DNA of 64,000 nt from Adhaeribacter arboris (GCF_003023845.1 NZ_PYFT01000001.1:4340001-4404000); one strand, 5' to 3'; shown: positions 1 through 9,729, counted from the stretch's first letter. Notes: generated by a model from the sequence alone, not told the origin. Numbers and translations are program-made.

Positions 1-482
1 GCCTCCAGTTCTTTCATATAAGCAACAGCTTGCTGCTTTTGCTGGTCGTTGTGGTAAAATATAGCCGACCGGTATTGCTTGCCTACATCAGGTCCCTGGC
101 GGTTTAACGTAGTAGGATCATGGGTAGCAAAAAATACTTCGAGTAATTCTGGATAAGTAACCTGCTTCGGATCAAAATAAATTTGCACCGATTCGGCATG
201 TCCCGTCTCACCCGAACCCACTTGCTCATAGGTAGGATTTTTTTCCGGACCACCAGTATAACCAGAAATTACCCGATCCACACCTCTTAAACGCTCAAAT
301 ACTGCTTCGGTACACCAAAAACAACCACCCGCAAAAGTGGCTATTTCTAATCCTTTTGCTTTTATCTCGGCTGCTGAAAGGGGTGGGAGAGCCGGAGTGG
401 CTACCGGTTTCGTTTTACCTTCTGTGCAGGACTGCAACACCAGCAACAAGAAAGCCATTACATTTAAAAATATACGATTCAT
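1..482 (-). CDS. msrA: Peptide-methionine (S)-S-oxide reductase MsrA, lipoprotein form, partial
   Basis: Repairs oxidised proteins by reducing methionine-S-sulfoxide. The minus strand reads from ATG at 482 to the left window edge, so the C-terminus is missing (about 160 residues visible). It begins with a lipoprotein signal ending in the lipobox LQSC near residue 19, placing it outside the cytoplasm. The family active site GCFWC follows near residue 53, with the typical downstream motifs SGYTGG, GHAESV and HDPTT. Family identity is clear. The lipid-anchored location is inferred from the signal sequence. Confidence 0.95.
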   Translation of the reverse strand, partial: MNRIFLNVMAFLLLVLQSCTEGKTKPVATPALPPLSAAEIKAKGLEIATFAGGCFWCTEAVFERLRGVDRVISGYTGGPEKNPTYEQVGSGETGHAESVQIYFDPKQVTYPELLEVFFATHDPTTLNRQGPDVGKQYRSAIFYHNDQQKQQAVAYMKELE

Positions 483-915
483 GCTTTTAATTATATAATG
501 TGTGATAAGTCAAATGCTTAGCACTCCTATTACAACACTTAAGAACGTATCTTAATTTAATTATTGCTAAATTTATTTGATTCAGCTATATGGTTTTATA
601 GAACCGCTAAACCAACAAAGAATGTACGAAATAAACGGGTTATTAGCTTTACCAAAATAAAAGCAACACAAGTATTCAGCAAGAAGTTAACCGTTTACCC
701 GTAAATAAGTTTAATAATTCTTATATTTCTACAATCGGAAATAATTACCGAGAACACGAATATTCCTTTCTTCAAAATCCGTCATATTGGCGCTTTATTC
801 GGTTAATTAAAGACATATTGGCTTTTTACAGTCTTTCCTTCCGCCTATTTGTGGCCCTTGGTCGGCTGGTATACCATTTGCATAAATCCCAGTACAATAT
901 TACTTGGAGATAGAG
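483..915. other. Intergenic region between msrA and the Hsp20-like gene
   Basis: About 430 bases, AT-rich, between divergently oriented genes. It must hold both promoters, but I found no exact TAnnTTTG box, no convincing hairpin and no small ORF with coding character. Confidence 0.5.
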
Positions 916-1299
916 ATGAAGTTAATTAAAAATAAAGAATTCTTACAGCAAATTGCCCATCAGATTGACGTGTTAAATACGCTGGGCGGCGGAATTAGCC
1001 TGCCCCAGGTAGAGGTAGATAAACACGAAAAAGGGGCTATTATTCGGGTGGCTATTCCCTCGGTAAGCCCGGAAGCTTACCAGATTGCGTTAGACCAAAA
1101 CCAATTAACCGTTATGGCCACGCATCGTTTAGATAACGATTCTGAGGCAGTTTTTCCTTTGTTCAGCCAGCATTTTATGCTGCCCCCACAAGTAGATTTA
1201 TCGCGGATCGATGCTGTGTTTACTGACCAAGAGCTACAGGTTCGTTTACCGTATCACACCTCGGTTTACAAAACCCGGAACATTGAAATTAAATATTAA
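916..1299 (+). CDS. Hsp20/alpha-crystallin-like small heat shock protein
   Basis: About 127 residues. After a short N-terminal helix, residues ~35-127 have the alternating hydrophobic pattern of an alpha-crystallin domain (AIIRVAIPSVSPEAYQIAL, then QHFMLPPQVDLSRIDAVF and a final ELQVRLPY). Members are ATP-independent holdases. The C-terminal I-x-I anchor appears as IEI. ATG at 916 is preferred over the in-frame TTG at 904 because GGAGA lies just before it. The protein is divergent from classical Hsp20, so the family call is fair rather than certain. Confidence 0.7.
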   Translation: MKLIKNKEFLQQIAHQIDVLNTLGGGISLPQVEVDKHEKGAIIRVAIPSVSPEAYQIALDQNQLTVMATHRLDNDSEAVFPLFSQHFMLPPQVDLSRIDAVFTDQELQVRLPYHTSVYKTRNIEIKY

Positions 1300-1322
1300 T
1301 CCAGCTAAATAAAAGAAACACG

Positions 1323-1351
1323 AAGGATACTTAAAAGGTATCCTTTTTTAT
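1323..1351 (+). terminator. Intrinsic terminator after the Hsp20-like gene
   Basis: AAGGATAC (1323-1330) pairs perfectly with GTATCCTT (1338-1345) across a 7-nt loop, followed by a T run. It lies 24 bases after the stop codon. Confidence 0.8.
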
Positions 1352-1534
1352 TTTTAGATAATTTAAACAAGCTCCGCTTGAACAATAGCTATTTGGTAAA
1401 ATAAATCTTATTATAACTATAGACTTTTTAAAGTTGGTATTCAACAGAAAGTTTTAGTTGGTTATTCACATAAATCTATGAAAAACGCTTACTTTGCTCC
1501 ATACGCTAATCGGCGTTAAATTCATTTATTTTAC

Positions 1535-2293
1535 ATGAAAAAATACCTTTTACTACTTTTACTCGGCCTGTTTTCACCATTTTCGTGGGGGCAAATTGCT
1601 CCAACGGATATTCAGGAACCCGGTTTGTTTATTGGTTTAAACAATGGTCAACGAGTATATGCCCGCAAGCTGCAAATTAAATCGCCTCTTTTTAAGAAAA
1701 CTTTTGTGCTAATAAACGATTCCGCGCAGTACGACATGTCCAATGTGCAATATTTTCAGGATGAAGAAGGATTTTATACCCGCATAAGCAACAACAAACG
1801 CTCTGATTTTGCCAAAAGAGTTTCAGTAGGTAAAATTTCTAAATTCTATACTTCTAAAACCAGCTACGATAATTATTACCCCGGCATGTATGGTTATGGC
1901 TACGGTGGTTACGGGTACGGCATGCCTTCTACCCGCCAGGTTTATTATTTCTCGAAAGATGGTGGTCCGCTGGCGGATATGAATTACCAGAATTTGCGGC
2001 AGGCGCTCAACGATAATCCCGGCAGCTTGGAAGTTCTGGAAAAATACCGCCGTAGCAAACGGGTAGAAACCGGTTTAACGGTGGCTGGCTCCGGAATTTT
2101 TATTTATGGGTTAATAAATTCTTTAAAAGCGCCGGCTACCGGCGTCGTGCAACGGGCAGATCCTACTTTGTATTTAGGTTTAGGGTTAGCCGCTATTCCG
2201 TGGGCAATGCATTTTTTCCGTAAAGATCACTTAAACGAGGCCATCGAACTTTACAATTACGATTTAGCTCAGCAACCACCTGCATCACGCTAA
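1535..2293 (+). CDS. Exported hypothetical protein with a Gly/Tyr-rich segment
   Basis: 252 residues, not assigned to a family. A clear Sec signal peptide ends near residue 20 (SWGQ). Residues ~110-130 are an unusual Tyr/Gly-rich stretch (YGYGYGGYGYG). Two hydrophobic segments near residues 180-198 and 212-228 suggest membrane association. The next gene starts 138 bases on, so the gene may be transcribed alone. Function unknown. Confidence 0.75.
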   Translation: MKKYLLLLLLGLFSPFSWGQIAPTDIQEPGLFIGLNNGQRVYARKLQIKSPLFKKTFVLINDSAQYDMSNVQYFQDEEGFYTRISNNKRSDFAKRVSVGKISKFYTSKTSYDNYYPGMYGYGYGGYGYGMPSTRQVYYFSKDGGPLADMNYQNLRQALNDNPGSLEVLEKYRRSKRVETGLTVAGSGIFIYGLINSLKAPATGVVQRADPTLYLGLGLAAIPWAMHFFRKDHLNEAIELYNYDLAQQPPASR

Positions 2294-2431
2294 CAGCTTA
2301 TACCTTTAAGTAATTCCTACTAATAAATACGGCGAAGCCACTTTGCCCGACAGGTAGTTTAAATTCTTAAAAAATCAAGATTTTACACCGGTTAACTTAG
2401 CTCACTCTTTATTATATTTTGAAAAAGCAGC

Positions 2432-2866
2432 ATGGATGAATTTATGAAAATGGCGATTGCGGAAGCCAAACAAGGCTTAGCCGAAGGAGGTATTCCGATT
2501 GGTTCGGTGTTGGTGAAAGACGGCCAGGTGGCAGCCCGCGGCCACAATAAACGCGTTCAGGAAAATAATCCTATTCTGCACGGCGAAATGGATTGCTTGA
2601 ACAATGCCGGCCGCATGGATAGCTACCGCCGTACCGTTATTTATTCTACCTTAATGCCTTGTTTTATGTGTGCCGGCACTATTGTACAGTTTAAAATTCC
2701 GAAAGTAATAGTGGGAGAGTCGCAAACGTTTAGCGGCGCCCGCGCCTTTATGGAAGCCCACGGAGTGGAAGTAATTGATTTAAACCTGCCGGAATGTGTA
2801 GAAATGATGCAGCAATTTATTCAGGAAAAACCTCAGTTATGGTTCGAAGACATTATGGAGCTTTAA
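2432..2866 (+). CDS. Cytosine deaminase of the fungal FCY1 type (nucleoside deaminase family)
   Basis: 144-residue zinc-dependent deaminase. The zinc/catalytic signature is HGEMD (His ligand plus proton-shuttling Glu) followed by PCFMC (two Cys ligands). The C-terminus FIQEKPQLWFEDI closely resembles the C-terminal cap of yeast cytosine deaminase, and GGIPIGSVLV and HNKRVQ also fit. The likely reaction is cytosine to uracil plus ammonia, a pyrimidine salvage step. A related nucleobase or guanine substrate cannot be excluded. Its last bases overlap the likely start of the next gene, so the two are probably co-transcribed. Confidence 0.85.
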   Translation: MDEFMKMAIAEAKQGLAEGGIPIGSVLVKDGQVAARGHNKRVQENNPILHGEMDCLNNAGRMDSYRRTVIYSTLMPCFMCAGTIVQFKIPKVIVGESQTFSGARAFMEAHGVEVIDLNLPECVEMMQQFIQEKPQLWFEDIMEL

Positions 2867-3270
2867 GGGTTAGCCTTTTGTCTGCTTGCTTCCGGTTTGT
2901 AATTTGTGCTTTCATCTTAGCTGGACTGGTAAGCAGTTGTGCCCGTACCAACTGGAATGGGTACACCGAACAAGGGAATGCCTCATATTACGCCGATAAA
3001 TTTCAGGGCAGGAAAATGGCCAATGGCCAGCCTTACCGCAAAGGAAAGTTAACGGCCGCTCACAAGAAAATACCCTTAGGTTCCCGGGTAAAAGTTACCA
3101 ATTTAAAAACCCACCGGTCGGTAAAAGTAAAAATTACCGATCGGGGTCCTCATGGTCGTAACCGCATGATTGATTTATCACGGGCTGCGGCCCGAAAAGT
3201 TGGCATGATAGAAGCCGGAGTAGTTCCGGTAAAAATTAAAGTTCTTAAACCCAAAAAGGATAAATCTTAG
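2839..3270 (+). CDS. rlpA: RlpA-like double-psi beta-barrel lipoprotein
   Basis: About 143 residues if started at ATG 2839, which overlaps the deaminase end by 28 bases. TTG at 2878 would give a shorter signal. A hydrophobic segment ends in the lipobox LVSSC, then comes the RlpA-type barrel with GNASYYADKFQGRKMANG, IPLGSRVKVTNL and the hallmark ITDRGPHGRNRMIDLS. The family acts on or binds peptidoglycan, with lytic transglycosylase activity in some members. There is no SPOR domain, so this is the short version. Enzymatic activity is not proven by the sequence. Confidence 0.88.
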   Translation: MVRRHYGALRVSLLSACFRFVICAFILAGLVSSCARTNWNGYTEQGNASYYADKFQGRKMANGQPYRKGKLTAAHKKIPLGSRVKVTNLKTHRSVKVKITDRGPHGRNRMIDLSRAAARKVGMIEAGVVPVKIKVLKPKKDKS

Positions 3271-3288
3271 GATTTATCTAAAATTTTT
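3259..3288 (+). terminator. Terminator overlapping the rlpA stop codon
   Basis: GATAAATC (3259-3266) and GATTTATC (3271-3278) form an 8-bp hairpin whose loop contains the TAG stop, followed by an A/T-rich tail. Confidence 0.6.
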
Positions 3289-3687
3289 CCTTTTAACTTA
3301 TATAGGATATATCGTTGATATTCTGCCTATAGCATTGGCGTAAACCATATACACCCATTCGTGTGCTTTGCCTTGCTGGCATTTTTCATAATTTGTTCGA
3401 TAGCTAAGTAATTGCTCCAAAATAGTTGATAATTCTATTTGTAAGAATGAGCGTCCTTTACCAAACATTGCCTGTACTTGAATAAAATTCTAAATTTTAC
3501 CGTAAGTCTGGCCTTAATAGATTTTTAGATTGAATTATTTTGGAAGCCCTGCAACGAAAAGTAGATTGAACGGACTCTTAATAATATATTAGTTTAACAA
3601 TAATGCCTTGCACAAATGTTGAAAATATAACGAAAGCAACAAGGTCTCGAAACTTCTTAATATATTTAGTGTTCAGATTAAGCGGGT
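3289..3687. other. Intergenic region before the large T9SS protein
   Basis: About 400 AT-rich bases without a recognisable ORF, RNA or strong hairpin. TATATTTA near 3660, just before the next gene, is a weak match to the Bacteroidota -7 box. Confidence 0.4.
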
Positions 3688-6600
3688 ATGAAGCGAATTT
3701 TTACTCTTTTCAGCGGCTTGGCGCTAAGTTGCTTTTCTTTTTTATCGGTTGCACAAACGCGAATAAATAACCCCATCGCCTTGCCGGCCCGGATGAGCAG
3801 TCAGCCCGTTACCGATAAAAGCCTGCAGTTTGTTCAAAATAAAAATCAATGGCCGGCGGCCGTACGTTTTGCCGCCAACTTGCCCGATGGCCGGATTTTC
3901 CTGAAAGAAAATGGCTTGGTGTATAATTTTGTAGATGGCTCCCAACTTCCGCAACACCACGGCGAACAAGTGGCGTTAAAAAGTAATCCAACCCCAGGTA
4001 AAGCCAAAGGACACGCGTACCAGGTTACTTTTTTAAATGCAATTAAAACAAACGTGCAAATAAATGGTGCGGACGAGCGGCCCGGCCTCCGGAACTACTA
4101 TATTGGTAAAGATCCGAAAAAATGGGCTTCCGGGGTTAAAAGCTTTGGCGAAGTAACCTACCAGGATTTATATCCGGGAGTGAATATGCACCTTTACCAG
4201 AAAGGCAACCATTTAAAATATGAATTCCTGCTGCAGCCCCGTGCTAATCCAAATCAAATCCAACTACAATACGATGGCGCCGAAGTAAGACTACACGCCA
4301 GTGGCGACTTGCAAATTAAAACATCGGTTACTACTATTCTGGAGCGTAAACCAATAGCTTTCCAAACTATAAACGGGCAACGGCGCGAAATAGAATGCCG
4401 GTTTAAATTAAATGGCAAGGTACTTTCGTTTGAATTTCCGGCCGGTTATAACCAAGATGTTCCATTACTTATCGACCCGGAATTAATTTTTTCGTCGTAC
4501 AGTGGCTCCACGGCTGATAATTGGGGTTTCACGGCTACTTACGATCAAGCAGGTAATATGTATTCTGGCGGTATTACCAACGAGGTCGGGTTTCCTACTA
4601 CAATGGGAGCATACGATTCCACGTGGAACGGCAACGCCGATGGGAGCGATACGCCGGACGGTGGCTGGGATATCGCCGTACTTAAATTTAATCCGGCTGC
4701 CAGCGGCGCAGCTTCGCTGGTATATGCCACGTATTTGGGAGGCAGCCGGGCCGATATTCCTAGCAGCTTAATAGTAAACAGCCAGAATGAATTAATGATT
4801 TTAGGCACTACCAGTTCCGCAGATTTTCCTGTAACAACCGGAACTGTAGGTTCTTCTTTTAAAGGAGGCACTAGCATTAGTCCTTTAGGAGACAGAGGTG
4901 GCATTACCTATAGCCAGGGTTCCGATTTAATAATTAGTCGCTTGAGTGCCGATGGTACCGCCTTAATTGCTTCTACGTTTATGGGCGGCTCGCAAAACGA
5001 TGGCTTACTGGAACGTACGGCTGAGCTTACCCGCAATTACGGTGATCAGTTCCGGAGCGATATTATTACCGATGCGGCTGATAATGTTTACGTCGTTTCT
5101 TCCACCGCCTCCGCCGACTTTCCGGTCAAAAATGCTTTTCAGCCTAATACTGGTGGCCAGACGGACGCGGTTTTATTTAAATTAGATGCCAATTTAAGCA
5201 ACGTTGTGTGGAGTACGTATTTGGGTGGTTCCCGAGCCGATGCCGCTTATTCTATTCAACTCGAACCAACTACTAACAATATATTTATCTGCGGTGGTAC
5301 CAGTAGCCCTACTTTACCCAGCGTTGCGGGCGCCTACCGCCCGGTTTTCCTGGGAGGCCTCGCCGATGGGTTTGTAGCTAAAATCAGTAACGATGGCCAG
5401 CAATTACAACGGGTATCCTACCTGGGCACTAACGATTTCGACCAGGCTTATTTTGTGCAGTTAGACGGGGCCGGCGACGTATATTTATTAGGTCAAACTT
5501 TAGGTAATTACCCGGTTACGCGGGGAGTTTATACCGTACGCAACGGTCGCCAGTTTATTCATAAACTAAACAACAACTTAACGGCTTCTGTTTTCTCAAC
5601 CGTTTTTGGCAGCAACGACAATCCTGCTGTGCCCAATATCTCGCCAACGGCTTTTCTGGTAGATGACTGCAACCGGATTTATGCCTGCGGATGGGGCGGA
5701 GGAGCCAACGAACCTTACGACAATGGCACTACCGATGGCTTAGCAGTAACGGCTAATGCTTATCAGCGTACTACTGATGGTCAGGATTTTTATTTAATGT
5801 TACTGTCGCGCGATGCTGCTTCTTTAGAATATGCAACGTTTATAGGCGGCTCACAGGGTTCGGCTCAATCCGGCGAACATGTAGATGGTGGTACCAGCCG
5901 GTTTGATAAACGTGGTTTTGTGTACCAGGCGGTTTGCGGCGGTTGCGGGGCTATTTCTTTGTTTCCTACTACGCCAAATGTATGGTCTAATACCAACCAA
6001 TCTAACAACTGCAACAATGCAGCTTTTAAGTTTGATTTTAATATAGTACAAGCCAGGGCCGGCGATAGTGAATCCGTTTGCTCTAATGCGGCACCTATTC
6101 AATTAACCGGGTTTTCTCCGGCCGGTGGCATTTGGTCCGGACCAGGCGTAACCCCCGATGGAGTATTTACGCCAAGTAATGAGTTAATAGGAGCACAGAC
6201 TATAAATTATACCGTAGCAAATGGCAGTTGCGTTAGCACCGGCACTAAAATTATTACCGTAGTTGCGGTGCCGGAAGCTACTTTTGTTGGTTTGCCGCCT
6301 AAAATCTGCCTTCCTGGTGGTCCGGTTACTTTACTACCCACTCCTGCCGGCGGTACTTTTAGCGGCTCCGGCGTTACCGGAGATACATTCAATCCGGCTT
6401 TGGCGGGCATTGGCACCCATACTATTACGTACACTTTAGGTAATGCAACCGGTTGTGCCTCGATTAGTACGCAACAAATTGTGGTAGGCGAGACACCAAT
6501 AGTAGTAGCCGGTCCGGATGCCCGGATTTGTTCCGGCTCCTCTCCTATTCAATTAACTGGTTTTTCCCCAGTTGGTGGCACCTGGTCCGGAACGGGCGTA

Positions 6601-7452
6601 AATCCAACGGGCCTTTTCACTCCCACGCAATCCATGACGGGCACTTACATTCTTACTTACACCGTTACCGCCAATAATTGTACCGCTTCGGCCACCAGAA
6701 CCATTGTTATTGATTCTACCAGTCCGTTTACCCAAGGTCCTGATCAAGTTGTTTGCGCCGATAGCGCTCCTTTTATGATTACCGATGCCACGCCTCCCGG
6801 GGGTACCTGGTCGGGGCCGGGAGTTAGTTCGAATGGTTTATTCACTCCGGGTCCACAAGTAGTGGGCACCAACGTACTTACGTATTCGGTAACAGTTGGA
6901 GCTTGCAGCGGTATCAGCACTAAAATTATTACGGTTGCTCCAGCCCCCGAAATAAAGGCTGGCGCCGAGCCCACGGAATGCGGCACGCCGACGTCTATTC
7001 AAGGCTACGCCCCTTTTACCGCTAAATTTACCAATTCTACTACCGGCGCTACCGGTTATCTCTGGGACTTTGGGGATGGCACTACCTCTACGGAAGCAAC
7101 TCCCAGCCACGTGTATACCCAAGATGGCAATTATCGGGTAATCCTCACCGTATTCTTTAGTAGTAGCTGCCAGATTACCCGCGAAGTAGTTTCGGTGCTT
7201 ACCGATAAAAAACAACTCATCCCCAATATCTTTACACCGAACGGCGATGGTAAAAATGACACCTTTGTGCCCCGTGTTACCTGTTTGCCCGCCGACTTAA
7301 AAGTATTTAACCGTTGGGGCCAGGTAGTGTACAATCAAAAAAATTACCAGAACACCTGGGATGGCAATGGCTTACCCGAAGGCATTTATTATTATCATTT
7401 AACCAATAACAAAGGCAATAACTGGAAGGGTTGGGTAGAAATTGTGCGCTAA
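3688..7452 (+). CDS. Very large secreted beta-propeller/PKD protein with T9SS type B (gliding-motility-associated, CHU_C-like) C-terminus
   Basis: 1254 residues, with a signal peptide ending near residue 22. The N-terminal module (~45-265, starting FVQNKNQWP) is the DUF7948-type domain usually found before SBBP repeats. Residues ~270-790 contain repeated blocks such as YATYLGGSRADI, YSTYLGGS and YATFIGGS, typical of SBBP beta-propeller repeats. Residues ~795-1090 hold at least four Ig-like repeats with the core GGTWSGPGV. A PKD domain follows (~1100-1175, WDFGDGTTSTEATPSHVY). The last ~75 residues (NIFTPNGDGKNDTF to the end, with FNRWGQVVY) are the type B sorting domain. It is probably exported by T9SS and displayed on the surface. 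Ligand unknown. Confidence 0.93.
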   Translation: MKRIFTLFSGLALSCFSFLSVAQTRINNPIALPARMSSQPVTDKSLQFVQNKNQWPAAVRFAANLPDGRIFLKENGLVYNFVDGSQLPQHHGEQVALKSNPTPGKAKGHAYQVTFLNAIKTNVQINGADERPGLRNYYIGKDPKKWASGVKSFGEVTYQDLYPGVNMHLYQKGNHLKYEFLLQPRANPNQIQLQYDGAEVRLHASGDLQIKTSVTTILERKPIAFQTINGQRREIECRFKLNGKVLSFEFPAGYNQDVPLLIDPELIFSSYSGSTADNWGFTATYDQAGNMYSGGITNEVGFPTTMGAYDSTWNGNADGSDTPDGGWDIAVLKFNPAASGAASLVYATYLGGSRADIPSSLIVNSQNELMILGTTSSADFPVTTGTVGSSFKGGTSISPLGDRGGITYSQGSDLIISRLSADGTALIASTFMGGSQNDGLLERTAELTRNYGDQFRSDIITDAADNVYVVSSTASADFPVKNAFQPNTGGQTDAVLFKLDANLSNVVWSTYLGGSRADAAYSIQLEPTTNNIFICGGTSSPTLPSVAGAYRPVFLGGLADGFVAKISNDGQQLQRVSYLGTNDFDQAYFVQLDGAGDVYLLGQTLGNYPVTRGVYTVRNGRQFIHKLNNNLTASVFSTVFGSNDNPAVPNISPTAFLVDDCNRIYACGWGGGANEPYDNGTTDGLAVTANAYQRTTDGQDFYLMLLSRDAASLEYATFIGGSQGSAQSGEHVDGGTSRFDKRGFVYQAVCGGCGAISLFPTTPNVWSNTNQSNNCNNAAFKFDFNIVQARAGDSESVCSNAAPIQLTGFSPAGGIWSGPGVTPDGVFTPSNELIGAQTINYTVANGSCVSTGTKIITVVAVPEATFVGLPPKICLPGGPVTLLPTPAGGTFSGSGVTGDTFNPALAGIGTHTITYTLGNATGCASISTQQIVVGETPIVVAGPDARICSGSSPIQLTGFSPVGGTWSGTGVNPTGLFTPTQSMTGTYILTYTVTANNCTASATRTIVIDSTSPFTQGPDQVVCADSAPFMITDATPPGGTWSGPGVSSNGLFTPGPQVVGTNVLTYSVTVGACSGISTKIITVAPAPEIKAGAEPTECGTPTSIQGYAPFTAKFTNSTTGATGYLWDFGDGTTSTEATPSHVYTQDGNYRVILTVFFSSSCQITREVVSVLTDKKQLIPNIFTPNGDGKNDTFVPRVTCLPADLKVFNRWGQVVYNQKNYQNTWDGNGLPEGIYYYHLTNNKGNNWKGWVEIVR

Positions 7453-7589
7453 GGTTTAAGTTAAAGCATTTTAATTCAGAAAGTATACAGTAAGTTGATA
7501 AAAATGATTGTCCTTACCTTTCTAAAGAGTACGCAAAAGTTTCAGGTGAACTAGTACAAGTTATCCGGAACTTATAACAAAAAGGTTTT

Positions 7590-8342
7590 CTACATCCAAT
7601 CGCTAACCAAAGAGAGCAGTACGCCGGCTAGAGTAGCCAGTAATTTGCGGCGGTTAAAATGGTGTTCGGGACTAGTTTCGAACAGAATAGTGGTAGAGAT
7701 ATGCAGGAAGTTTCCGGCTACTAAACCAGTTAATATAGTATACACCGTACTGGTTTGTACCTGGTCGTGGAGTACATAATTACTAAACCACAAACCTAAG
7801 GGCGAGGCAATAGCAAAAAAACTTAAATAAAAGAAAGCTTTCTTATAGTTATGCAGCCGCGAAACTAAAATGGACATTAGCGCAAAAGCCGCCGGTATAT
7901 GGTGAATGGCAATGCCCGCTAAAATGCGGTAAAAATTTCCGAAAACCTCATCGTGGTGCTTATGACCCAGGTGTTCCCCACCCTGAACAAGAATACTACC
8001 CTCCAGAAACGAGTGAATCATCAGCGAAAACAGAAGTAAATAGGGAATAGTATCGGTTTGCTTTTCGTGGTGGTGCATGTGGCCATGCTCAATACCTTGC
8101 GAAAATATTTCTAAAACGAGTTGCAGAAAAAAACCAGCTAAAATATAGTACCCCACTGCGTGCGGATCAGGAGCTGTTAGCAGTACATCGGGCAATACGT
8201 GAATTACCGTTAGAGTAAATAAATACGCGCCACTAAAGGCTAAAATTAACTTAAGCCATTTCTGGTTATGCTGCGGAAAAAACTGCACCAAGCCACCCGA
8301 AAATAATACGGTAAGGAATAAAATAATACTGGCCAGAAGCAT
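7590..8342 (-). CDS. ZIP family divalent metal transporter
   Basis: 250-residue polytopic membrane protein with about eight hydrophobic segments. Conserved ZIP metal-site motifs are visible: HVLPDVL in the early helices, HSFLEGS in the fourth helix region and HHIPAAFAL in the fifth. A His-rich loop (HGHMHHHEK) lies between helices 3 and 4, as in many zinc importers. ZIP proteins import Zn2+, Fe2+ or related ions; specificity is not decidable here. It is downstream of the methyltransferase gene with only 14 bases between, so the pair is an operon. Confidence 0.9.
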   Translation of the reverse strand: MLLASIILFLTVLFSGGLVQFFPQHNQKWLKLILAFSGAYLFTLTVIHVLPDVLLTAPDPHAVGYYILAGFFLQLVLEIFSQGIEHGHMHHHEKQTDTIPYLLLFSLMIHSFLEGSILVQGGEHLGHKHHDEVFGNFYRILAGIAIHHIPAAFALMSILVSRLHNYKKAFFYLSFFAIASPLGLWFSNYVLHDQVQTSTVYTILTGLVAGNFLHISTTILFETSPEHHFNRRKLLATLAGVLLSLVSDWM

Positions 8343-8356
8343 GCCGCTGCGTTGCG

Positions 8357-9094
8357 TTATTTTTTAAGAATAAAGATCATCCGTTCACTGGTTTCCGGAT
8401 GATAAGGTTCCAGATTATATGACCCAAATACATTTACCATCCGCAAACTGGTCATCCGGAAATACTCCATAAAATGGTCGTAGGTAAGTGCCCGTACTTT
8501 TTCGTAAAACGTGTGCGACTGCCCCGCATCGGTTACATTAATGGTTTTTACGATATAACCTTTTTCTACCTTACGGCTGATTTTAAACTGTACTCCTTCT
8601 ATTATTTTTTCTTCGTTGTGTACTAAGTGCTGGATAGTACGGTTGGTATTCATAAAATCTATCACCAGTTTCCCTCCGGGTTTTATGGCCGATACCGTAG
8701 AACGTAAAGCTACCACGTTTTCCGTTTCAGAATTAAAATAGCCAAACCGGGTAAAAAGATTTAAAATGAGATCGTAGTAAGCCGTCCGGAAAATATCGCG
8801 CATGTCGTGCTGGTAAAAGTGCAGCGTTTCCTTCTCAAACTGCTTCGCAAAAGAGATATTCTTTGCCGAATAATCGAGCCCGGTAACGTTAAATCCTTTC
8901 TGATTCAGGAACAAGGCGTGCTGGCCTTTGCCGCACCCCATATCCAAAAGCCTATAAGTACGTTTTGTTTGTAAATGTCCGATTAAGTTATTAATAAAAG
9001 TTTGGGCTTCCTTTACATCGTAGTTTTTATACAGAATATCGTAATACGGGGAATCAAACCAGGTGCTGAACCATTCTTCCTCTTGCTGATGCAT
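8357..9094 (-). CDS. Class I SAM-dependent methyltransferase
   Basis: 245 residues. Motif I of the SAM-binding Rossmann fold is LLDMGCGKGQHALFL near residue 50, followed by the acidic end of strand 2 (VTGLDYS) and the post-II region LILNLFTRFGYF. The substrate is unknown; small cytoplasmic members like this usually act on small molecules. First gene of a two-gene minus-strand operon with the ZIP transporter. Confidence 0.85.
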   Translation of the reverse strand: MHQQEEEWFSTWFDSPYYDILYKNYDVKEAQTFINNLIGHLQTKRTYRLLDMGCGKGQHALFLNQKGFNVTGLDYSAKNISFAKQFEKETLHFYQHDMRDIFRTAYYDLILNLFTRFGYFNSETENVVALRSTVSAIKPGGKLVIDFMNTNRTIQHLVHNEEKIIEGVQFKISRKVEKGYIVKTINVTDAGQSHTFYEKVRALTYDHFMEYFRMTSLRMVNVFGSYNLEPYHPETSERMIFILKK

Positions 9095-9118
9095 GGGTTT
9101 AATTTATGTAAATGGCCG

Positions 9119-9146
9119 CAAAGGTAAGGGTTATTTTACAAATCAA
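9119..9146 (-). promoter_or_regulatory. Putative promoter of the methyltransferase-ZIP operon
   Basis: On the minus strand TACCTTTG (9119-9126) matches the Bacteroidota -7 consensus TAnnTTTG exactly, 24 bases upstream of the start codon. A TTG (9144-9146) lies 17 bases further upstream as a possible -33 element. Confidence 0.55.
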
Positions 9147-9380
9147 GCTCATGAAAAATTAAAATTACCCCTAATGCTCCTTCTACAGTTATAGCAGTTA
9201 TTAAGGGACACTACTGTAATTAAATATTTTTTAGTAATTCTGATTCCATATTAAGGACAATCACCTATAGTCAAGAGAGAGCCTATTTTCCCGTCTATAA
9301 ATTCATTAGGCATGATTACAATGTAGTACTTCTATGAAAAATTAAATAGAAAACATTCACACAGCGGTAAGTAAAAAATA
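9147..9380. other. Rest of the intergenic region upstream of the methyltransferase operon
   Basis: Part of a 338-base gap. Apart from the promoter and terminator listed separately, it is AT-rich with no gene or structure that I can support. Confidence 0.4.
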
Positions 9381-9410
9381 AAAAAGACAGGTAGAAATAC
9401 CTGTCTTTTT
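9381..9410 (-). terminator. Intrinsic terminator of the small lipoprotein operon
   Basis: A perfect 13-bp stem (AAAAAGACAGGTA with TACCTGTCTTTTT) closed by a GAAA tetraloop, followed on the minus strand by a long T-rich tail. It is 22 bases past the stop of the heavy-metal-binding lipoprotein. Confidence 0.9.
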
Positions 9411-9432
9411 ACCGTTTAATTATTTCCCAAAC

Positions 9433-9711
9433 CTATAAAGCCGTTGAATCGGCAAGTGTAGTACCTTTAAAATCCGGATTCTTCACTAAATCCATGGTAC
9501 AAACCGGGCATTTACCCGGCGTATTACTGGCGCTGCCTTCGCACTTCATCGGACAAATATAGGCGAATTGAGCGGTGCTAGCCGAATCCGGAACGGTACT
9601 AGTTTCAGCAGCCTCGGTGGCAGAACTCTTTTCGGAACCTGTATTATTACAAGCCCCTAAAAAACTGCTGCCCACTAAAAATACAGCCAAAGCAATATTT
9701 TTTAATTTCAT
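9433..9711 (-). CDS. Small lipoprotein with a heavy-metal-binding (YHS-like) domain
   Basis: 92 residues. The lipoprotein signal ends in LGAC near residue 21, then a Ser/Thr/Ala-rich linker, then residues ~48-82 with YICPMKCEG and GKCPVCTMDL, the two Cys pairs of the heavy-metal-binding domain found on copper and other metal efflux proteins. It probably binds a soft metal ion in the periplasm. It is the second gene of a two-lipoprotein operon, 18 bases after its partner. No efflux pump is adjacent, so the metal is unknown. Confidence 0.82.
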   Translation of the reverse strand: MKLKNIALAVFLVGSSFLGACNNTGSEKSSATEAAETSTVPDSASTAQFAYICPMKCEGSASNTPGKCPVCTMDLVKNPDFKGTTLADSTAL

Positions 9712-9729
9712 GTTTTAAGATACGTCTAA

